A stretch of 50,156 nt of DNA from Acidobacteriota bacterium (lineage in GTDB: Bacteria; Acidobacteriota; Blastocatellia; UBA7656). Below, piece by piece: positions 17,260 to 23,814 of the stretch. Position numbers and translations under genes: made by a program. The stretch spans positions 128,093-178,248 of the forward strand of contig JBBPIG010000013.1 in the NCBI GenBank assembly GCA_038040445.1. Direction: 5' to 3'. The notes under the pieces were generated by a model. It was given only the letters and a program-made list of their open reading frames with translations. It was not told the origin of the DNA and ran no database searches. Each line of letters begins with the position of its first letter. Position 1 is the first letter of the stretch.

Positions 17260-17529
17260 ATGAGTACGGAGACCAAAGATGATCAGGAATCGCCGAACCG
17301 GTCTTTGACCGACGTTAAGGACGAGAGCGCGGCCATCCCTCCGGATTGGCTCGCGGAGTTCGAGGCGGCGGCTCAACGTTCGCTCGAAACCAGAATGCGC
17401 TACAGTTTTATTCACACCTACAAACCCGTGATGGATGACGCAACGTACCGCTCCTTCGAGACCATGGAAGACTATCGTCGTTGGTGCGAAGAGAACCTTC
17501 CGTCGTGGTTAGGCTATGGCCGCGTTTGA
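17260..17529 (+). CDS. Small protein paired with a nucleotidyltransferase-like gene
   Basis: An 89-residue, acidic protein with an Arg/Tyr/Trp-rich C-terminal half (TRMRYSFIHTYKPVMDD, then YRSFETMEDYRRWCEENLP, ending WLGYGRV). It is not a family I can name. Its stop lies 14 nt inside the next gene, so the two genes are translationally coupled, the layout of two-gene toxin-antitoxin or accessory modules. No clear ribosome site is seen before the ATG. The neighbouring higBA module supports an accessory, mobile origin. Function unknown. Confidence 0.7.
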   Translation: MSTETKDDQESPNRSLTDVKDESAAIPPDWLAEFEAAAQRSLETRMRYSFIHTYKPVMDDATYRSFETMEDYRRWCEENLPSWLGYGRV

Positions 17530-17989
17530 ATATCGACAGGCACAAGAAATACGAGACGCGTTTCTCCGTAACGGCGTGCGATACCTCTTCATCGGAGAGT
17601 CCGGCGCTATCCTGCTGGGATTTTCAGACACCACGCAGGTTGCAAATGTTTTCCCGGAGCGCTCGCCTGAGAATGGTCGCGCGATGGTAACGGCCCTCCG
17701 TGAGTTGGGGTTTGAATTGACCGGAGAGCAGGCAGCGGAGATCGAGCGCGGGAAGGACTTTGTTCAGTTGAAGAACGGACCGTTCGATCTGGACTTGATC
17801 TTCGCTCCCGACGGCATCGAACGATTTGACGACGCCTGGCGGCGGCACATCGATGTCGAGGGCTTCCCAGTGTGCCATCTCGACGACATCATCGCCAGCA
17901 AGACGGCTGCAAACCGCCAACGCGATCGAGAGTCGCTGCCCCGGCTGCGAGCTTTTCGGGAGTACTGGTTGAAAAACAGGAAGCCGTAG
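17516..17989 (+). CDS. Nucleotidyltransferase-fold protein lacking the first catalytic aspartates
   Basis: A 157-residue protein related to minimal nucleotidyltransferases (MNT-like). The GESGAILLG helix-strand start (27-35) and the third strand FDLDLIFAPDG (90-100) are typical. In the family, the segment after the glycine turn carries the metal ligands as D-x-D; here it reads TTQVANVFPERS (39-50), with Val, Ala and Asn where DVD is expected. The third acidic strand (Asp91, Asp93) is kept. Seen directly: the substitution. Inference: an inactive or regulatory member. It overlaps the 89-residue gene by 14 nt. A second nucleotidyltransferase gene (40543-41172) in the window has an intact DID and is a useful contrast. 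Confidence 0.78.
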   Translation: MAAFEYRQAQEIRDAFLRNGVRYLFIGESGAILLGFSDTTQVANVFPERSPENGRAMVTALRELGFELTGEQAAEIERGKDFVQLKNGPFDLDLIFAPDGIERFDDAWRRHIDVEGFPVCHLDDIIASKTAANRQRDRESLPRLRAFREYWLKNRKP

Positions 17990-18018
17990 CGCCGCACACG
18001 AACCGCAATCACGCCGGG

Positions 18019-19401
18019 TCAAGCAAAGACTTCTGCGTCAACCTCAGCAAAGAACTCATCGTGCAACCGGCGAACGACTCGATCCACTTCGCTTTCATCA
18101 ATCACGAAGGTCAGATTTATCTCAGACGCGCCCTGGCTGATCATGTTCACGTTGGTGCTCTCGATTGCCTGGAATAGCCGCGCCGCGACCCCCGGCGTGA
18201 ACTTTAAGTTGTCGCCGACGACGCACACGATCGCTTTATCTCGTTCCACAACTACCTCGCCTATTCCGCTCAAGTCGCGCTTGATCGCCTCGAGCCGATC
18301 GGTGTTGTCCAGAGTCATCGACACGGAAACCTCGGAAGTCGTCACTACGTCGACCGAAGTCTGATGGCGGTCGAACACTTCAAAGATCGTTCGCAGAAAT
18401 CCGTAAGCCAGCAGCATACGCGTCGAGGTGACGTTTACGATCGTCACGCCGCGCTTGAACGCAATCGACTTGATAAGACTGCGCGACGGGGGAGGCGTCG
18501 CGACTATCAGCGTGCCTTCGCAGGTGGGGTTGTGATTGTTGTAGATATGAACAGGTATTCCTCGTTCGACTGCCGGCAGAACGGTGCTCGGATGCAAGAC
18601 CTTCGCGCCGAAGTATGAAAGCTCCGAGGCCTCAGCGAACGAGATGACCCGAATCCGTCTCGCATTGGGAACGACTCGCGGGTCCGCCGTCATTAAGCCA
18701 TCCACGTCAGTCCATATCTCGATCGCTTCCGCCCCCAGCGCCGCGCCAATCAGCGCGGCCGAGTAGTCCGATCCGCCGCGCCCGATCGTACTGGTAACCC
18801 CGTCCGCGGTTGAGCCGATGAAGCCTTGAGCAACGGGCACGCGGCCAGACTTGATTATCGGCTCGAGAACATCGCGAGTCCGGCGAGCTGTCTCTTGCAT
18901 ATCCGGCGCCGCCCTCGTGAAGCGATCATCCGTGATGATGAAGCCCCGCGAATCGGCAAGCTCGGCCGGTATTCCACGCGAGCGAAACGCTTCCGCCACG
19001 ATCACCGACGATAGCCGCTCGCCAAACGAGACGATCGCGTCCTGGCTGCGCGGGGTGAGCTCGCCAAGGGTACCGACCGAACGAGCGAGGTTCTCAAGCT
19101 CCGCGAACTGACTTTGAACTTCGCGCTCGACCGACTCGAGCGAGGGTTCATTCGATCGGGCGAGCAGCTCTCGCGCTGTCGTCAGGTGCCGCTCGCGAAG
19201 CTCGTTGATGCCCACCAACGATTCATCGAGCCGGCGCTCTTTTGCGGCTCGAGCTATGCGAAGGAGCGCCTCAGTCACGCCTGCCATCGCCGACACGACG
19301 ACAACAGGCGCGCGATTCACACGCCCCGAAACGATCTCAGCCGCGCGAATAATAGCGGCCGCGTCCTGAACGGACGTGCCGCCGAATTTCATGACGATCA
19401 T
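18019..19401 (-). CDS. lysC: Aspartate kinase
   Basis: Phosphorylates aspartate, the first step to lysine, threonine, methionine and diaminopimelate. It has 460 residues, the length of the monofunctional class. The N-terminal KFGGTSV (5-11) starts the kinase fold, and SFGERLSS and GRGGSDYSA in the middle form the active site. Two ACT domains occupy the last 150 residues, so feedback inhibition by lysine or threonine is expected. The start is an ATG at 19401; an internal ATG three codons later is equally possible. No ribosome site is obvious. It is convergent with the nucleotidyltransferase gene and 29 nt away. The 44-bp-arm inverted repeat copy B lies directly upstream. Confidence 0.95.
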   Translation of the reverse strand: MIVMKFGGTSVQDAAAIIRAAEIVSGRVNRAPVVVVSAMAGVTEALLRIARAAKERRLDESLVGINELRERHLTTARELLARSNEPSLESVEREVQSQFAELENLARSVGTLGELTPRSQDAIVSFGERLSSVIVAEAFRSRGIPAELADSRGFIITDDRFTRAAPDMQETARRTRDVLEPIIKSGRVPVAQGFIGSTADGVTSTIGRGGSDYSAALIGAALGAEAIEIWTDVDGLMTADPRVVPNARRIRVISFAEASELSYFGAKVLHPSTVLPAVERGIPVHIYNNHNPTCEGTLIVATPPPSRSLIKSIAFKRGVTIVNVTSTRMLLAYGFLRTIFEVFDRHQTSVDVVTTSEVSVSMTLDNTDRLEAIKRDLSGIGEVVVERDKAIVCVVGDNLKFTPGVAARLFQAIESTNVNMISQGASEINLTFVIDESEVDRVVRRLHDEFFAEVDAEVFA

Positions 19402-19424
19402 GGGAATTTGGGTTCTCGTTTAAG

Positions 19425-19537
19425 ATCCGTGCAAATCCGTCGAATCAGCGTCATCCGTGGTCTATGCGTTCGGAAGAATCGCTTTGCTAGCCGCGCATAG
19501 ACCACGGATGACGCTGATCCGACGGATTCGCGCGGAT
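19425..19537. repeat. 44-bp-arm inverted repeat, copy B (best preserved)
   Basis: The left arm (19425-19468) and right arm (19494-19537) are near-perfect reverse complements, reading ATCCG, then CGTCATCCGTGGTCTATGCG. The centre is 25 bp and begins TTCGGAAG. Copy C at the window's right edge shares the left arm and this centre, with one difference. No coding capacity; it looks like a small non-autonomous element. Confidence 0.9.
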
Positions 19538-19544
19538 ACCACAT

Positions 19545-19751
19545 CTTCACTGGCGAAATGTCCGTTACACGCCACTCGTTTCTATTCCCCAGTCCGTCCA
19601 GCCGATTGCAGACAGCTCACGTTTATACCACGCGGACCCGGTAGTCAGTCATGTTTGTTTTGATTGAACACCGAGCGGAGCGGCGACCACACAGGTTCAT
19701 CACCTTCTCGTGACTGACTCAAAGCTCGGTTGTGAACTCAAACGAAAAAAT
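19545..19751. other. Intergenic region with nested inverted repeats
   Basis: AGTCAGTCA (about 19644-19652) is matched by TGACTGACT (about 19714-19722), and inside it TGAAC/GTTCA and CCGAGC/GCTCGG pairs occur. It could form a multi-stem structure in the leftward leader of lysC, but no known riboswitch box is recognised. The rest of the region shows nothing I can name. Confidence 0.3.
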
Positions 19752-19773
19752 GCCCGCGTCAATGAACGCGGGC
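19744..19773 (-). terminator. Intrinsic terminator of the amtB unit
   Basis: Stem GCCCGCGT/ACGCGGGC (19752-19759 and 19766-19773) with a 6-nt loop, followed in the leftward direction by ATTTTTTCG. It is a strong terminator for leftward transcription from amtB and the small gene. Confidence 0.8.
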
Positions 19774-19910
19774 GGCCCATGCTCGAAAGGACATGCTCAA
19801 CAGGAAGAAGTGCTTAGATTGCCGCGATCGAATCGAGCGCGAGGCTACGCCCTCTCGACCGCTGGCTTATGAAGCCTCCTCGTTTTGCCAGCTACGCAAT
19901 TTCGGCACGA

Positions 19911-20138
19911 TCATTCACAGCCGACGCTCAAGGAATTCAACTCATGGCGTCTCGCTACCGGACGCGCGAGGCGATTTTCAATGGCCACCTCCAAGCCGAA
20001 GTCTCGCAAGTCCCTGGCCAGCACCTGTACCGACTCGGCAATATAGGCCCTGAACCTATCTTCCGTGCCGTGATGTCTCCTCCTCTGAAGCAAGAAGGAC
20101 ATCAATTCTCCGTACATTTTTTCATCATCAATCGTCAT
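19911..20138 (-). CDS. Small protein encoded after amtB
   Basis: A 75-residue, mainly helical and charged protein beginning MTIDDEKMYGELMSF. Support for it being real is an AAGGAG ribosome site 7 nt before the ATG, its position 27 nt downstream of amtB on the same strand, and an intrinsic terminator 138 nt after its stop. It is not a PII (GlnB/GlnK) protein: the length and sequence do not fit. No family is recognised. It might be a small regulator or accessory protein of ammonium transport, but that is only inferred from position. Confidence 0.5.
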   Translation of the reverse strand: MTIDDEKMYGELMSFLLQRRRHHGTEDRFRAYIAESVQVLARDLRDFGLEVAIENRLARPVARRHELNSLSVGCE

Positions 20139-20165
20139 GAGTTGCTCCTTATTCCAGCTCGGGCT

Positions 20166-21674
20166 TCAGTCACCCGCCTCGCTCAGCACTGGCGCCACAG
20201 ATGCCACAGATGAATGACCCATTGCGTCACTCGGACCTTCGAGACCGGCCGAAAGCTCCAGTGCGAAGTCAGCCGCGGCTTCGTGAGCGTACGCCAGTTC
20301 ACCGTGCTGTGTAAGATCCAGCCCTATCGCCTCTTCTTCTTCGGAGACCCGCAGGCCGATGGTCAAATCCACAAGCTTTAGTATGGCGGTTGTGCCCGCC
20401 GCCGCGATCAGCCATGCGAAACCAACTGCTATCAACTGGTTGATTACTTGATGGGGGTTCCCGTCTACAGCGCCGACCGGAAGCGCGTTGCCGCTCGCGT
20501 CTTTGAAGATCGGGTTGATTGCAGCCGTGGCAAATACGCCGGTCAGCAACGCGCCTATCGTGCCGGCGGCTCCGTGCACTCCGAACACATCCAACGAATC
20601 ATCGTATCCGAATCTCCTCTTCACCACCGCGGTCATCACGTAACAAACAGCACCGGCGATCAGGCCAAGCAGCAGCGCCGAAGCCGGGCTAACGAACCCG
20701 GACGCCGGCGTGACGGCTACAAGCCCGGCGACTGCCCCCGTAATCGCGCCGAGCACCGAAGGCTTGTTGGTCCGCGCCCATTCGGCGGCCATCCATCCGA
20801 GCGCGCCGCTCGCCGCAGCGAAGTGCGTCGCGACAAAAGCGGTCGTCGCAAGGCCCCCCGCTGAAACCGCGCTGCCGGCGTTAAAGCCAAACCAGCCGAC
20901 CCAAAGCAAGCACGCTCCTATGAAACTGAGGATCAGATTGTGCGGCGGAGATTGGAGAGATGGGTAGCCAATCCTCTTACCAATGTAGATCGCGCAAACC
21001 AGCGCAGAGACTCCCGAGCTAATATGAACTACGGTTCCGCCGGCGAAGTCCAAAGCAGGAAATCTTCCGCCTAAGGTCGCATTCAGCAGCCCGCCCTTGC
21101 CCCATACCATATGCGCAAGTGGGGCGTAGACGAAGAGCGACCATAGCACTGTGAACGCCAGCATCGCGCTGAACTTCATGCGCTCGGCGAATGCGCCGGT
21201 TATCAGCGCAGGCGTGATGATCGCAAACATCAACTGAAACATCATGTAGGTCTGGTGCGGGATCGTCGGGGCATAGTCAGCGTTGGGCGCGATTCCCACG
21301 CCTCTGAGCAAAACGTGCCCAAGACCGCCAATGACAGCGTCGCCTTCGCCAAACGCCAGACTGTATCCGCAAACGAACCACAACACCGTCACCACGGCCA
21401 TCAACACGAAGCTCTGCATCATCGTGGCGAGCACGTTTTTGCGGTTCACAAGCCCACCGTAGAACAGAGCCAAGCCGGGCCCGGTCATCAGAAGAACCAG
21501 GGCGCAACACACCAGCATCCATGCGTTGTCGGCCGATCCCTGGGCCGCGGACACGGCGTCTTGAAGCTTCTTGATCTGATCGTCCCCGCTCTTGTTCTGA
21601 GCATAGGCTGCTACCGGGAAGCCGATCGCCAGCACTGCAAAAACCAGAACACTAAATCTCCTCGTGAGCCTCAT
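20166..21674 (-). CDS. amtB: Ammonium transporter
   Basis: Inner-membrane channel for ammonium, 502 residues. An N-terminal signal peptide (about 1-26, ends AYAQ) is followed by a short periplasmic segment and eleven membrane spans. Diagnostic pieces are LFYGGLVNRKN, the pore histidine in FAGGTVVHISSG, FGFNAGSA and the second pore histidine in DVFGVHGAAG. The C-terminal tail (VSEEEEAIGLDLTQHGE) is the normal PII-contacting region and is followed by a 40-residue extension. The ATG has GGAGG 5 nt upstream. A sigma-54 promoter lies 53 nt upstream and a pair of candidate activator sites about 120 nt further, so nitrogen-limited expression is likely. Confidence 0.95.
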   Translation of the reverse strand: MRLTRRFSVLVFAVLAIGFPVAAYAQNKSGDDQIKKLQDAVSAAQGSADNAWMLVCCALVLLMTGPGLALFYGGLVNRKNVLATMMQSFVLMAVVTVLWFVCGYSLAFGEGDAVIGGLGHVLLRGVGIAPNADYAPTIPHQTYMMFQLMFAIITPALITGAFAERMKFSAMLAFTVLWSLFVYAPLAHMVWGKGGLLNATLGGRFPALDFAGGTVVHISSGVSALVCAIYIGKRIGYPSLQSPPHNLILSFIGACLLWVGWFGFNAGSAVSAGGLATTAFVATHFAAASGALGWMAAEWARTNKPSVLGAITGAVAGLVAVTPASGFVSPASALLLGLIAGAVCYVMTAVVKRRFGYDDSLDVFGVHGAAGTIGALLTGVFATAAINPIFKDASGNALPVGAVDGNPHQVINQLIAVGFAWLIAAAGTTAILKLVDLTIGLRVSEEEEAIGLDLTQHGELAYAHEAAADFALELSAGLEGPSDAMGHSSVASVAPVLSEAGD

Positions 21675-21726
21675 TAGCACCTCCGACAAGAGTCGAACCC
21701 CGCAGGCCAATGGCCCAATAGTCGTC

Positions 21727-21742
21727 GGCAACCTGTATGCCA
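21727..21742 (-). promoter_or_regulatory. Sigma-54 promoter of amtB
   Basis: Read leftward, TGGCATACAGGTTGCC has GG and GC exactly 12 bp apart, the -24/-12 pattern of sigma-54. The predicted transcription start is about 40 nt before the amtB ATG. Confidence 0.8.
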
Positions 21743-21828
21743 CGTGCAAGCGAGGTTAATGCGCTCGGATCGCAACGTTTTCTTGGGGTTTCTCAGCGGA
21801 GGAGGAGAGGTGTAAGTTAGGCTAACCT

Positions 21829-21870
21829 ACAGAATTGTCGGCATCGCAATCTCCACCGACAAAATTGTGG
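21829..21870. promoter_or_regulatory. Paired ACAnnATTGT sites upstream of amtB
   Basis: ACAGAATTGTCG (21829-21840) and ACAAAATTGTGG (21859-21870) are two copies of one 10-bp half-palindrome, with starts 30 bp apart, about 100-130 bp upstream of the amtB -12 element. The distance and pairing fit an upstream activating sequence for the neighbouring NifA-like activator (inference). Confidence 0.65.
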
Positions 21871-21882
21871 GTCGCTGCGCGG

Positions 21883-23424
21883 CTAGCGGAAGCGCTGACA
21901 GTCAATTGTGTACTTCTTAACCTTGTAACCGAGTATTCGCTCGGTGGTATCGAGAAGCTTCGCCGCCCGGGCACGGTTGCCGCGAGCGGTCTTCAACGCG
22001 TCCTGGATCAGGTCTTTCTCGTAAGCCTCGATGGCGGATGTCAGCGACAGCCGGGTCACCGTGTCGCTCGCCGAGGCGGTCTGAAGCGTGGGTGGCAGAT
22101 GATGTCCGTGAATTACGTTTCCGTCGCATACCAGCAGCGTGCGCTCTATGCAGTTCTCGAGCTCGCGCACGTTGCCCGGCCAGTGATAAGAAGTCAGCAT
22201 ATCGATGGCCGGCGTTGAAATCCGCTTGATGCGCTTGTGATGCTGGCGCGCGTACTTGTCAACGAAATGCTCGGCCAGTTCGAGAATGTCAGGCCTCCTC
22301 TCACGGAGAGGCGGGAGATAGATCGTGAATACGTTGAGCCGGTAGTACAGGTCTTCGCGAAACACGCCTTCGCGTATCGCCCGCTCGAGATCTTTGTTCG
22401 TTGCCGCGATGAGGCGCACATTCGACTTGATTGTTTCGGTACCGCCGAGGCGTTCGTATTCGCGCTCTTGAAGCACGCGAAGCAGCTTGATCTGAGTAGC
22501 CTGGCTCAGCTCGCCAATCTCATCCAGAAAGAGCGTTCCGCCTTCGGCCATTTCGAAGCGGCCCTTCTTGCGGCTGCTGGCTCCGGTGAACGCGCCCTTC
22601 TCGTAGCCGAACAACTCCGACTCGATCAAACTCTCCGGTAGGGCCGCACAAGCTACCTTTATGAAAGGCTTGCTCGCACGCGGCGAATTGTAGTGAATCG
22701 CATGCGCGATCATTTCTTTTCCGGTGCCGGAGTCACCGCGAATCAAGACCGTCGTGTTCGTGGGAGCAACCTGCGAGATCTGCTCGTAGACCTGCCGCAT
22801 CGGGCCGCTGTTGCCGATGATATTCGAGAAGTCGTAACGCTGCTTAAGCTCCTGACGAAGGTGTATGTTCTCGTCGAGCAAGCGCTGCTTCTCGAGCTCA
22901 ACCATCTGATGGACCTTGAGCCCCTGAGCGATTATCGAAGCGACTACTCGCAGGAACTTGACCGCCCGATCATAGTCGCGATCCTTCTTGTACCGCAGCA
23001 CACCCGCCAACGCCCCGACCGATTTGCGGTTCAGGGTTATCGGCACGCAGATGAAGGTGATCTCTTGCCGGCTCAGCTTCTTTGTTTGGGCTGCGCGCCC
23101 CAGGAACAGCGGCTCGTTACTGGCCTGCGGGACGACAACTGGTTTGCCGCTTTCGACGACCCGTCCGGTAATTCCCTCGCCTAACTGATAGCGCGCCCGG
23201 CGGCCTTCCGGGGTAAGACCGCACGCCGCTTCAATGTAGATTTCACGCGAGTCAGGGCGAAGCAGCGTCACGGCGCTGCTGACAAAACCGTGGTCATTCT
23301 CGAGAATCTCCAGAACACGATGAAGGGCGGCCCTCTGATCGAGCGTCCCCGACAACGCCTGGCTGATTTCGACAAGCGTCGTCAGTTTTCTTATCTCACC
23401 AGTCTGATCAGGTCTCGTAGCCAT
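21883..23424 (-). CDS. Sigma-54-dependent activator, NifA/NtrC-type with GAF domain
   Basis: Enhancer-binding protein of 513 residues. The N-terminal GAF domain (about 25-170) is the sensory part, as in NifA. The AAA+ core has Walker A GDSGTGKE (230-237), the sigma-54 contact loop GAFTGA (277-282) and Walker B GTLFLDEI (296-303). The C-terminal Fis-type helix-turn-helix covers about 470-510 (ARGNRARAAKLLDTTERILG). The sequence has no receiver domain, so activity is set by the GAF or a partner and not by phosphorylation. It lies between two nitrogen genes with sigma-54 promoters, amtB and gltB, each with paired ACAnnATTGT sites, so nitrogen control is likely. No nif genes are visible. The start is ATG with a promoter overlapping one site. 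Confidence 0.9.
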   Translation of the reverse strand: MATRPDQTGEIRKLTTLVEISQALSGTLDQRAALHRVLEILENDHGFVSSAVTLLRPDSREIYIEAACGLTPEGRRARYQLGEGITGRVVESGKPVVVPQASNEPLFLGRAAQTKKLSRQEITFICVPITLNRKSVGALAGVLRYKKDRDYDRAVKFLRVVASIIAQGLKVHQMVELEKQRLLDENIHLRQELKQRYDFSNIIGNSGPMRQVYEQISQVAPTNTTVLIRGDSGTGKEMIAHAIHYNSPRASKPFIKVACAALPESLIESELFGYEKGAFTGASSRKKGRFEMAEGGTLFLDEIGELSQATQIKLLRVLQEREYERLGGTETIKSNVRLIAATNKDLERAIREGVFREDLYYRLNVFTIYLPPLRERRPDILELAEHFVDKYARQHHKRIKRISTPAIDMLTSYHWPGNVRELENCIERTLLVCDGNVIHGHHLPPTLQTASASDTVTRLSLTSAIEAYEKDLIQDALKTARGNRARAAKLLDTTERILGYKVKKYTIDCQRFR

Positions 23425-23442
23425 CGCTCGACATCGAATCCT

Positions 23443-23484
23443 ACAGTATTGTCATCTCCTCCCAAGGTCCCGACATTATTGTCG
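23443..23484. promoter_or_regulatory. Paired ACAnnATTGT sites between the activator gene and gltB
   Basis: ACAGTATTGTCA (23443-23454) and ACATTATTGTCG (23473-23484) again start exactly 30 bp apart. They are 19 bp upstream of the activator start codon and about 210-240 bp upstream of the gltB sigma-54 promoter. The second copy overlaps the -10 element of the activator's own sigma-70 promoter. Confidence 0.65.
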
Positions 23485-23504
23485 CTGGGTGACGGGTCAG
23501 TCAA
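23475..23504 (-). promoter_or_regulatory. Sigma-70-like promoter of the activator gene
   Basis: TTGACT (23499-23504), an 18-nt spacer and AATAAT (23475-23480), read leftward. The -10 lies inside an ACAnnATTGT site, which would allow autorepression. Confidence 0.5.
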
Positions 23505-23678
23505 TGCATAGATCGAAGCGCGCAGTGAGCTAGTCGCTCAATCAATGGCCCTCACACGCGCTTCTGCGGCAACAGGCAAATAGTTTTAGAGAGCAAGGTT
23601 CATTCCTATGCTCTGATCGCTGATCTTCTCACTCTGCATAACCGAATAACGAACTCTGATCCGCGAATCGGCCAACTA

Positions 23679-23694
23679 TGGTACTGGCATTGCT
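23679..23694 (+). promoter_or_regulatory. Sigma-54 promoter of gltB
   Basis: TGGTACTGGCATTGCT has GG and GC 12 bp apart, matching the -24/-12 consensus closely. A start at about 23705 would give a leader of about 110 nt before the gltB ATG at 23815. Confidence 0.8.
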
Positions 23695-23814
23695 CTAGGC
23701 AAGAGCCCCGTAGCGTCGCATGCGTTATTGCTCCACACTCTTTCTCGAACCGAGGCGGCTGGCCGTGCTCTGCCCGATGGACGCCCCGATGACGCATGGC
23801 CGCGCAGGAGACGA

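Noticed and set aside
19793-20053. Rightward 86-codon frame with a CLDC motif and AAAGGAC before its ATG
   Set aside because: It overlaps the better supported leftward small gene with an AAGGAG site, and it shows no family similarity.
23697-23712. Alternative sigma-54 match TGGCATTGCTCTAGGC near gltB
   Set aside because: GG to GC is 13 bp here and not 12; the match starting at 23679 has correct spacing.
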